A DNA stretch of 64,000 nt from Acheta domesticus (Eukaryota > Arthropoda > Insecta > Orthoptera > Gryllidae): positions 1 through 64,000 of the forward strand of contig JAHLJT010002755.1 of assembly GCA_031308135.1 (NCBI GenBank), in the 5' to 3' direction. Below, piece by piece: positions 45,765-53,955 of this stretch (positions are counted from its first letter, which is position 1; every line of letters begins with the position of its first letter). Both the position numbers and the translations under genes were made by a program. Under the pieces are notes generated by a model, which searched no databases, had not been told where the DNA came from, and was given only the letters and a program-made list of their open reading frames with translations.

Positions 45765-46595
45765 GTGAACTCGAACTTGCATCCTGCGAATCTTCAATTC
45801 AAACCAAAGAGCAAAATGGATAGAACAAGCAACCTTAACGTGCCTTGTTCTACCAATGTCCCTTACCTGCTCAGAAACCGAGCTAATGTCACCTTGTCGA
45901 CGTCTGGCCATCCCACGGATGTTAGTCCCAGGGACCCAGAGCCGGCAGTAGCTCGAAGCCATCGTCAGAGATGGACCCGGGATGAATTAAAGGAGGTGAT
46001 GTGGTGCTTCTACTATGCAAAAGCGAAAAATGGGGGCTCAGAAATAGAAGTTTTCAAGGTATGGAGAGAGCGGAACCCAGATATCAGACCTACCCTAGAC
46101 TCAAAGAAGCTTGCCAGTCAACGACGATACATACTCAGTAGTGGAAAATTCACAGCAGAACAACTTGCTGACATTGAGAGAAATGCGGAGTATGTATTTC
46201 GCTCGAACAATCCACATGACGAACATGTAGAACTTGAAAATTATGATCCCGTGGAAGGTTCATCTCTTTCCGGTGAAACACACGTCAGTGGTGAAAATTC
46301 ATCTGGCAATGAATTACACGATAAGGACATAATGCGAAATCTCCTTCGGCGCGAGATAGAAAGAGTTAGTCAACTTCCGCTTGAATCTCGTGAACCGTTG
46401 AGGAGAATATACGAAACTGCCAAAGCTAAAAGAGTGATAGAAACAGTGAATTCTGTCTTAAATGAGGTGGTGGAGACTCCAGGCAGAGATCTAGATATTA
46501 CTGAAATCAATCACATCATATATGCAACTGAATATCTAGTATCTCAGATAATTTTGGGGCCAGCCAAGAACACCGACGGCCGACAGCAAAACTGA
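45765..46595 (+). CDS. R4/Dong N-terminal protein with Myb-like domain
   Basis: An uninterrupted 276-codon frame. Around residues 65-130 it contains RQRWTRDELKEVMWCFYYAK and, further on, WRERNPDIRP, then QRRYILSSGKFTAEQL, the Myb-like DNA-binding module at the N-terminus of R4-clade proteins. The rest, including AKAKRVIETVNSVLNEVVE and YLVSQIILGPAKN, corresponds to the region before the RT. In intact elements this would be one polyprotein with RT and endonuclease; here a stop at 46,593 separates it from the next frame (46,620), and the RT is deleted. The start at 45,765 is the first in-frame ATG; a second ATG lies at 45,816. It might still be translated as a DNA-binding protein without enzymatic activity. 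Confidence 0.7.
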   Translation: MNSNLHPANLQFKPKSKMDRTSNLNVPCSTNVPYLLRNRANVTLSTSGHPTDVSPRDPEPAVARSHRQRWTRDELKEVMWCFYYAKAKNGGSEIEVFKVWRERNPDIRPTLDSKKLASQRRYILSSGKFTAEQLADIERNAEYVFRSNNPHDEHVELENYDPVEGSSLSGETHVSGENSSGNELHDKDIMRNLLRREIERVSQLPLESREPLRRIYETAKAKRVIETVNSVLNEVVETPGRDLDITEINHIIYATEYLVSQIILGPAKNTDGRQQN

Positions 46596-46619
46596 GTAAA
46601 CAGCTCTGTACCCCAATGG

Positions 46620-47466
46620 ATGAAGAGAATTATGAAACGGATAGCCGACATCCGGCGCGAAATATCACTCTTAGCTGAGGCATCTTCTAAATCAACGCAC
46701 ACCTCTAAAGTTCAACGAAAAATATTCAATGTTGAACAAAAATACCTAATTGACAATGACACCAGCAGGCTAATGGTAGTTGAAAAGCTAAAAGAGAAAA
46801 TTCAAGCAAGGGCAAGCAAGCTGAGAATTTATTAATTTATGCCCAAGATCAGGTCTTGAGACATTATGATAAAGCGGTTCTCAAAATTTCCCAAGATGAT
46901 AAATGCGGCATTTGTCAGGAACACGTAGAAACCATCGATCATATTGTCTCAGCTTGTCCAATCCTAGCAAAGACCGAATACTTGAAAAGACACGACAGGG
47001 TGTGTAGCTACCTCCACCGGCAGATCTGTACCGCCCTCGAAGTTCCGAACACAAGCCCCAAGTGGTACGAACACTCACCGAAACCGGTGACGTCTGTTGG
47101 ATTGTGTACGATTTTGTACGACCAACAAATTCAAACTGATCGCACGATAGCAGCAAACAAACCGGATATAGCCATCCGGGATTTGGAGAAAAAATCGTGT
47201 TTACTTGTGGATGTTGTTGTACCTTGCGATCAAAACGTCGTACCAAGGAGGCAGAGAAATGTCTTAAATACAAGAGTTTGGAAATCGAGATCAGCCGAAT
47301 GTGGGGCGTAAAAGCACAGGTCGTCCCGATAGTTATCGAAGCTCTGGGATTTGTTCCGCAAAATTTGTGTAAGAACTTGTCTAAACTCTCAGGTAATCCA
47401 AAAGACTGGGAAGTGCAAGAAATAGCTTTATTTGGAACAGCCCACATTTTGCGCAAAGTATTGTAG
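46620..47466 (+). pseudogene. R4/Dong linker, CCHC motif and restriction-like endonuclease
   Basis: The first frame (46,620-46,835) continues the pre-RT region with KRIMKRIADIRREISLLAEA. After the RT deletion, a second frame carries a C-x2-C-x8-H-x4-C cluster in CGICQEHVETIDHIVSAC, then the endonuclease core: NKPDIAIRDLEKKSCLLVDV, where the KPD and the later Asp are the metal-binding residues. After a frameshift near 47,240, EISRMWGVKAQVVPIVIEAL follows, the C-terminal signature. Loss of the RT and two frame breaks make the element incapable of retrotransposing by itself. Confidence 0.85.
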
Positions 47467-47734
47467 AGGCACCGACAGTCCCTAGATCTGCTCCTTAGGT
47501 AGCTGGTTGCAACCTGGAGTAGATTTTATATTCAGCCGACTCATAACATCTTTAGCCGTGATGTAATGGAAAAATAATAATAATAATTTTCTAAATTCGT
47601 GTTTCTAGTTTTTCAAATGTTGCTTTTTTTATTCTGGGCCTCAAGAAAATGTGCGCAGATAATCACTTTCCCATACGTCATATACAGTTTTTACTGTTTT
47701 TTGACCAAATAAACAAACAAATTCTTCACTTTAT

Positions 47735-48190
47735 AATGTGAAATTTAAAAGGAGGAAACAATAAATCCAAAGATTTAGCATACACGCCATTGGTCAGACC
47801 TTTACTCGAATACAACGTTGGGACCCGTGTGGATTTAGGGAAACATGAACACGTTCAGAAATGAGCGGCGAAGTTTGTTGTAGGCAAAAAATTAAAAATA
47901 TGAACATTATATCAACTCTTGGGCGGGGAACATTAGAAAAAAGGTGAAGGAAACTTAAGACTCCTGGCAATGAAAAGAGCATATTTCCGGAAATACAAAG
48001 TTGGGGAAGAAATTCGAAGGAGACTCGAAAAGGCATTGCACACTGTCCAAAATGTCAAGTTTAAAATTCAGAAGAAAAATCAACCAACAGTTGCAGGAAA
48101 GTTTTCAATTGCGAATCGAACCATACGAGATTGGAAAGCTATCTGCAACACTGTTTCAACTATCCCCGATTACTGAATTTAAAAATAATT
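47735..48190 (+). pseudogene. LINE X, reverse transcriptase part 2 (split LINE)
   Basis: Plus-strand frames read LHFIM-NLKGGNNKSKD, LAYTPLVRPLLEYN, AAKFVVG, and after a shift RLLAMKRAYFRKYKVG and NRTIRDWKAICNTVST, the thumb and tail of a Jockey/CR1-group RT. It continues part 1 (39,340-39,640) in order and orientation, with the whole 8.1-kb LINE copy 2 nest between them. The element is decayed, with stops in every frame. Confidence 0.7.
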
Positions 48191-48429
48191 AAAATAACTC
48201 ATGCTGTTTGGTAGTGACATTGTTTAAAATATTTAAAAATGTAAATAAATAATTCATCTGTATTCGGTAATATTGTACAAGTAAACTATCACGAGTATTG
48301 GTAGACGAAAAGTATAAGTATCTTTATTTTATTATTTTGTATTGTTTGTAATGTAGGTATTTAAATAATTCTACCATTTACTTTCAATACTCTCTTCAAT
48401 GTATAAAAACTTGAAGTACTTTTTTTGAC

Positions 48430-48745
48430 TTTGTTTATTGCTCACAATTAGGCGGTTTTGGACCACATGTGCATGCATCCTGCTCTTACCGGGGCACATT
48501 AGCATTATCTGTGGCAGATGCACGCAATTCATCAAGGGATCTGCATTTAGCTGGATCCAATTCTTATCCCCCAGGGTTGTTAGTCCTGGAGGTGTGGAAG
48601 ATCATATGATGACGATAATGAGGGGTTAAAGAACGACACACACGAACACAATGATACTCATGCCCGAGGCAGAACTGAAACTCCTTTGGCCTGAGTTCGC
48701 CTCTGCACTACGGCCTGAACCATCTTAGACATCGGAATATCTGGA
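48430..48745 (-). mobile_element. tRNA-derived SINE-like repeat
   Basis: On the minus strand GCCGTAGTGCAGAGG resembles a tRNA A box, and GGAGTTTCAGTTCTGCCTCG resembles a degenerate B box followed by the CTCGGGCATG sequence that I associate with arthropod tRNA-SINEs. A non-tRNA body continues to about 48,430. Promoter boxes are degenerate. The exact ends and target duplication are not defined. Confidence 0.5.
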
Positions 48746-49089
48746 GCACGAGCACTCTTGTATTCTTATAATAATAATTATAATTAAACAATTCATTATT
48801 ATTATTATTATTCCTCTATATCACGACTAAAGATGTCATGAGTCGGCTGAATATAAAATCTACTCCAAGTTATAACCAACTACCAAAGGAGTAGATCTAG
48901 GGACTGTCGGTGCCTCTACCATACTATGCGCAAAATGTGGACAGTTCCAAATAAAGCGATTTCTTACACTTCCCAGTCTTTTGAATTACCTGGGAGTTAA
49001 GACAAGTTCTAACACAAATTTTGCGGAACAAATCCCAGAGCTCCGAAAACTATCTGTACGACCTGTGCGTTTACGCCCCACATTCGGCT

Positions 49090-49500
49090 GATCTCGGTTA
49101 CCACACACTTCTATTTAAGACGTTTCTCTCCTTCCTTGGAAACGACGTTTTTATCGCAAGATAAAGCAACGTCGACAAGAAAACACGATTCCTTCTCCAA
49201 ATCCCGGATAACTATATCCGGTTTGTTTGCCACAATCTGGCGATCAGTTTGAATTTGTTGGTCGTACAATATCGTACACAATCCAACAGACGTCACCGGT
49301 TTTGGTGAGTGTTCGTACACTTGGGGCACGTATTTGGAACTTCGAGGACGGTACAGATTTGCCAGTGGAGGTAGCTACACATCCTGTCGTGTTTTTTCAA
49401 GTATTCGGTCTTTGCTAGGATTGGACAAGCTGAGACAATATGATCAATGTGATTTACGTGTTCCTAGCAAATGCGGCATTTATCATCTTCGGAAATTTTG
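49090..49500 (-). pseudogene. R4/Dong copy 2 CCHC motif and restriction-like endonuclease
   Basis: Minus-strand frames show HYVKAVLKISEDDKCRIC-type sequence with one stop in the CCHC cluster, HIDHIVSACPILAKTEYL, then NKPDIVIRDLEKESCFLVDV with the KPD and Asp metal ligands, and a truncated C-terminus near 49,110. Compared with copy 1 it differs by scattered substitutions and has its own frameshifts. Confidence 0.8.
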
Positions 49501-49585
49501 AGAACAGCTTTAACATAATGTCGTGTTCTCATTCGAGATGGTTTCACATTCTTCAATTCCCAGATATTTGTAAGTTTTACCTGGC

Positions 49586-50770
49586 TCATGATCTTGAATC
49601 ACAGTGTGCTTCAATGCTCTGTGACGATGTAAGTTTGCCTCTTTTTAAATTGATTTTTGCACGCTTATCAAGACCAGACTTCATGCAGATGTCATTGCTA
49701 AAGTCATTCACGACAGACAGCATTTGGGAGAGAATCGCTTCATTCTTAGCAAACACCTGAAGATCATCCACGTAAAACAAATGAGATACTGGACTTTCAT
49801 CACCATGGAGCTTGTAACCAAAGTCGGCTTGCGACAACTGTCTAGATAGTGGGATCAAACTAATGCAAAACAGCAGTGGGGATAGTGAATCTCCTTGAAA
49901 AATACCTCTCTTGATCTGAATACTTCTGGTTTCTACTGCTTTCTTTCCGCTCTGTATTAGTAACCTGGTACTCCACGACTTGATACTAGACTTGCAAAAT
50001 TCAATAAGACTAGGATGAAATCGATAGATCTCCAGGGTCTTCAAAATGCAATCGTGTGGTACACTATCAAAGGCCTTTTGTTAGTCAATCCAAGCCATGC
50101 TCAAATTATGTTTTCGTTTCTTTACACCATTCAAGATGACTTTATTTAGTAGCAAGATTTCCTTACAGCCATAAGAACCTTTACGATATCCTTTTTGTTC
50201 AGCTGGCATTAAATGATTCTTCTCTAGATGTCTTAACATTTTGTCAGCTATGGCTGCAGTTATAACTTTGTACAGTACTGGCAGACAAGTGATTGGCATG
50301 TAGTTCTTTGCCAAAGAGCTGTCTTCCGCTTTGGGTAACAAATACATGATGCCGCGTGTGAACCATTCCGGGAGTTCCTTTGGATTTTCTAAAATTTTAT
50401 TAATAGCCTTTGCTAGATGATAATGTATTGCTGTTAATTTCTTAATCCAATAACTCTGAATCTTACCAATACCAGGAGATTTCCAGTTTCCCATGTTCTT
50501 AATTACCTGGAAGAGGTCCTCTTTCGAAAATTTGTGAACCTCTTCTACTGTTTTTAGAAGTTCATCGGCAGCATCAACTTCAGATTGAATCTGAGATACG
50601 TCTTAGGATCAGCTCTCCTCTCAGATTCCTGCCCAAAATGCTTCGATGTCATCTTTTGAAGGATCATTGACAGCATTGACATTCGGTTTTTGAGTCAGAT
50701 TGCGACAGAATCTCTTCGCGTGTTTCAAACAACCGGTTCTGTACACGGAAATATATTCCACGTTTGTAAG
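49586..50770 (-). pseudogene. R4/Dong copy 2 reverse transcriptase, nearly continuous
   Basis: The RT runs from MGNWKSPGIGKIQSYWIKKL through NYMPITCLPVLYKVI, HLMPAEQKGYRKGSYGCKE and AFDSVPHDCILKTLEI. It continues to GIFQGDSLSPLLFC and HLFYVDDLQVFA, whose YVDD holds the catalytic aspartates. Only one nonsense codon (TAA at about 50,078, in the position before QKAFD) interrupts the two long frames 50,081-50,494 and 49,586-50,044. The stretch 50,500-50,770 upstream (NVNAVNDPSKDDIEAFWAG) also reads as protein with one or two stops. This is the best-preserved RT in the window and could only recently have lost function. Confidence 0.85.
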
Positions 50771-50771
50771 T

Positions 50772-51083
50772 CTAATTCGTTGAATGTGTGAATGCTTGAA
50801 TTTTCTCTTTTAGCTTCGCAACTACCATTAGCCTGCTTGTGTCATTTCCGATTTGGTACTTCTGTTCAACATTGAATATCTTTCGTTGAACTTTAGTGGT
50901 GTGCGTTGATTTAGAAGATACCTCAGCTAAGAGTGATATTTCACGCCGAGTGCCGGCTATCCGTTTCATAATTCTCTTCGTCCATGGGGGTACAGGGCTG
51001 TTTACTCTGTTTTGCTGTCGGCCGTCGGTGTTCTTGGCTGGACCCAAAATTATCTGAGATACCACATATACAGTTGCATACAC
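50772..51083 (-). pseudogene. R4/Dong copy 2 pre-RT region
   Basis: A 103-codon frame includes VVSQIILGPAKNTDGRQQN and KRIMKRIAGTRREISLLAEV, matching copy 1 at 46,520-46,830. Upstream it is truncated shortly after the TAA repeat. Confidence 0.85.
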
Positions 51084-51227
51084 GATATGATTGATTTCAG
51101 TAATATCTAGATGTCTTCCTGGGGTCTATACCACCTCATTCAAGACAGAATGCGCTGTCTGTATCACTCTCTTAGCTTTGGCATATTCGTAAATTCTCAA
51201 CGGTGCACGAGATTCAAAAGGAAGTTG

Positions 51228-51228
51228 A

Positions 51229-51276
<48 letters not shown>

Positions 51277-51277
51277 T
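51228..51277. repeat. TAA/ATT microsatellite
   Basis: About 16 perfect ATT triplets lie between R4/Dong copy 2 and the R1-like fragment. The run may have been the target of the R4/Dong insertion or the tail of the R1-like element. Confidence 0.97.
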
Positions 51278-51284
51278 TGAGGCG

Positions 51285-51840
51285 GCGGAAATCCTTTAGG
51301 GAGACCAGTGAAGCCGGTACTGTTGGACTCCCAGGCTTGGTCTTGGACTAAAACCTCCTTCACTCGCGTCTGGCCTGTAGTCCCACGTGTGGAACCGTCT
51401 GGCGAGACATTACGTCGCACGTGGAACTGGGTGTGAGCAAATGCTTTATCTGCTACCAATCATAGCCTCCTGTTTTAGAATGTTTTTGGTGTTTGATAAA
51501 GTCCTTTATAGTGTTCCAGCTTTCTGGGGATTGCAGTTTAGTTTCGATTGTATTTTCAGGGGTTAATTCCAATCGTTGCTTGCCGTAGCATCTCTGTCTT
51601 CCTCTCGGGCATTGCATTCCTCTCAGGAGTGCTTAGCGTCGTCGTCTTCTGTGTGGCATAGAGAACATATCGGGGTATCAGCGATTTTGAACCTATAGAG
51701 GTAATTTTTGAAGCATCCATTTTCTGAAAGGGCTTGCGACAAATAGTTATCCATTGCCCCGTGGTTTCTACTTATCCATTCTTTAATGTAAGGAATAAGA
51801 GTGTAAGTCCATCTGTCTTTTTCTTCCAAGCATTGCCTTA
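51285..51840 (-). pseudogene. R1-clade LINE 3' fragment
   Basis: Minus-strand frames read DRWTYTLIPYIKEWISRNHG, LSQALSENGCFKNYLYRF and ICSLCHTEDDDAKH, the conserved C-terminal zinc-finger region after the RT in R1-clade elements. Past a shift, KQRLELTPENTIETKLQ and SWNTIKDFIKHQ continue to the 3' UTR. The TAA run at 51,228-51,277 follows its 3' end. No RT is present. It is a separate insertion from the R1-like element at 58.4-61.3 kb. Confidence 0.75.
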
Positions 51841-53639
51841 AATGGTAAATAAAATATAAAATGGTACATAAAATGGTTTTGAAGCTCGGCTTTGATATCC
51901 TTTATCGGCCTTACTTAATAAACGTGGTGTAAATTGTAATCCGTGCTTAAGCCGAGAATAGCGAAAACTCCTCCTAATAAACGTGGAATAACTCGAGCAC
52001 TGAATAAGTGAGGTGTAGTTTCCATGGCAACCGCTAAACCTCGGACAGACGTAGTTTAAGCGTGGAATAACCTCGAAATGCGAAAACAGGGAGGCAAATA
52101 AGAACCAACTGTTTGTGCGTTTCGCTTCAATGTATCATTGTCATTTTACTTCGACTGTGCTTCCCTTTCTTGTGTTTTTCTCGGATATTTGGCTATCTAG
52201 TTTCTGTCGTGAGTGATTCATTTGTTCTTGTTTTCTTGGATTTTTGGCATTTGAAACTTCGAGGTGATTTTTGTTAGCGTTTCATACCAGAAATACAAGT
52301 GTAAAACAACGGTAATGAAACGTACGGACAACAGAGGAGTGTTACCGAGCACCGAGTGTTATTTTTGAAGGGTATTCAGATGAATTTCGAAATAAAACTG
52401 GGTTTTCGTAGGAAGGAACGCTTGAGTTAACCATTTTGTTTACGTCAAAGCTGATCAGTCACAAGTAGAGAGAGGCAGAATTTGCACATTTTTTGCGGAA
52501 ATACTTTATTCGCTCCTGCAGAAAATTTAATATTCAACGTGACTAAAGACTTGCATGGCATGAGTCAGCCATTTCAAACAAATATATAAGCTTTCATATT
52601 CCAATGTCCATAATGACACATATCTATAATAATTTTTCATCATTAAGCGTGCATATGTACAATATCTCATTATAAATTAAAGTCATTGTTTTATTTTAAT
52701 AAAATAAAAAATGTTATTCAAGAACAAGAGGAAGATGTGATCGACCACTTATACTATCAATAGTAGCAGATATTTGATGAGGAGCATCAGTTCGGAAAGC
52801 GCTTGATGAGAACAATTTTAAAAAAATTTATGATCCCTAATTGAATTAACACTTTATGAATGTACTGTCAAACAAAAGTTATACTCGTATTATGTGTCTG
52901 ATAATAATGGATTTATTTTAATTTTAAATATGCTCCAGAGTTGCATCAATTGAATACTTAAATCTTTTGGTAATAAATACTTAATTATGTTTGAGAAAAC
53001 AGAACATTTATTTTCATTGAGTGTTCTGAGAAAACTCATTTTTCAATTAATGTCGATATTGCTAGTTTCTTACATGTTTTAAATTTGAATTTACCAGTTT
53101 TCTACATATAATATAAGAACTTGTCCATTTTTATTGGCTCCGCAACACCAATATTCTCCAGGAAAGCTCAGTACCAGAAATTACCTCTAGGAAAAATACA
53201 AGAAAGGAGTGGATTGGTTTTTAATGTAAATAAAAAAATGTTATGCCAAACAATTCCACAGAACCTTCTCTTCAACTTCATACGGATTAATTGTATCCAA
53301 CTGCATGTATATAATATTTTTAAACCAACATTTGATTACTAAGTCGCATAGCAAATTCAGATGAAGACAGTGAAAAAAACATGTCACAAATATTGAGTCT
53401 TCTCCAGGTACCAGGATGAAAGATTGGTTCATGACGAACTCAAAATAATAGAAATGAAATTGTAACAAACTAAACTTTTAGGATAATACCTGAAAAAAAA
53501 ATTGACATAACGTTTTAATGTAAATTGGGTATGTAATAGTAGTGAACTTTTCAGTATCAAAGTTGGTCGTTAATTAAAAACATTCATCTGCTGTAATTCA
53601 AGACCATCTGTAGTGGAATCCATTGAGTAGTTCATGGAT
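51841..53639. other. No gene recognised
   Basis: Mostly AT-rich. At 51,882-51,956 GCTCGGCTT and AAGCCGAG form a weak inverted pair, and TAATAAACGTGG occurs twice (51,915 and 51,976), suggesting an unclassified repeat. Nothing coding is supported. Confidence 0.4.
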
Positions 53640-53861
53640 ATTGGTCCAACAAATGAGAATTTTATGTCAGTTAGCCGACGTTTCATTGTTATTTTTCCAA
53701 CTTCAGGGCTGGTTACTAATTACACAATGAATAAACACTAATTGCATGCATAATTAGTGTTTATACTTCTAACCGTGTTAATGTATTCAGCCCTGAAGAT
53801 GGAGAAATAAAACTCGGAAATGTCAGCTAACTGACATAAAATTTTCATTAATTGGACCAAT
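53640..53861. repeat. Foldback repeat with hammerhead-like core (Penelope-type?)
   Basis: Two arms of about 70-80 bp (53,640-53,720 and 53,788-53,861) are near-perfect inverted copies, starting ATTGGTCCAA and ending TTGGACCAAT. Between them lies a second palindrome, AATAAACACTAATT with its inverse. Each arm, read from the centre outward, contains CCTGAAG, a short stem, GAAA and a GTCAG-CTAA-CTGAC hairpin followed by ATA. This is the layout of a minimal hammerhead ribozyme as found in Penelope-like retroelements. The right arm keeps CTGAAGA and GAAA; the left arm has CTGAAGT. No coding sequence is nearby. Confidence 0.7.
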
Positions 53862-53955
53862 GTAAATGAACTCTCTATAAAAAATATTCATGTAAATGAG
53901 TATTTGAATTCATCTACTACTATCTTAAAATAAAAAAAATAATCTTAACATTGGG

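Larger units (their letters stand above)
45302..47573 (+). mobile_element. R4/Dong-clade LINE copy 1, internally deleted
   Basis: The element has a GC-rich 5' UTR of about 460 bp, an N-terminal ORF, a CCHC motif and a restriction-like endonuclease, and ends CAGCCGACTCAT...CATCTTTAGCCGTGAT followed by TAA repeats. The reverse transcriptase is missing between about 46,810 and 46,840, whereas copy 2 (48,813-51,230) retains it. It sits in the 3' UTR of LINE copy 2. R4-clade elements use a restriction-like endonuclease, and Dong is, to my knowledge, associated with TAA repeats, which fits both copies here. Confidence 0.85.
39641..47730 (+). mobile_element. LINE copy 2 (CR1/Daphne-like) with two nested insertions
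   Basis: This is the plus-strand counterpart of LINE copy 1. Its own sequence comprises 39,641-40,508 (RT thumb and tail), 44,979-45,266 and 47,589-47,730 (3' UTR), ending GTTTTTTGACCAAATAAAC. Removing the TIR element (40,511-44,976) and the R4/Dong element (45,302-47,573 with its TAA flanks) restores the same order as in copy 1. It is 5'-truncated at the DD motif of the RT and inserted into LINE X. Confidence 0.75.
48813..51230 (-). mobile_element. R4/Dong-clade LINE copy 2, 5'-truncated, between TAA repeats
   Basis: A minus-strand copy of the same family as 45,302-47,573. Its 3' end CAGCCGACTCATGACATCTT, then AGTCGTGATATAGAGG, is followed by an AAT run at 48,795-48,812. Its 5' side begins within the pre-RT region (AKAKRVIQTAHSVLNEVV) directly after the TAA run at 51,228-51,277. 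It lacks the Myb-like N-terminus but keeps the RT and endonuclease. Confidence 0.88.

Noticed and set aside
45369..45962. 197-codon minus-strand open frame opposite the R4/Dong 5' region
   Set aside because: It overlaps the GC-rich 5' UTR and the start of the Myb-like ORF antisense, and contains no motif; a shadow.
46881..47456. 191-codon minus-strand open frame
   Set aside because: Antisense to the CCHC/endonuclease of R4/Dong copy 1, which is recognisable on the plus strand.
48560..48745. True tRNA gene
   Set aside because: A- and B-box-like strings are degenerate, no cloverleaf can be drawn, and the sequence continues as a SINE body.
51111..51459. Frames encoding poly-tyrosine or poly-asparagine
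   Set aside because: They are translations of the ATT microsatellite, not genes.
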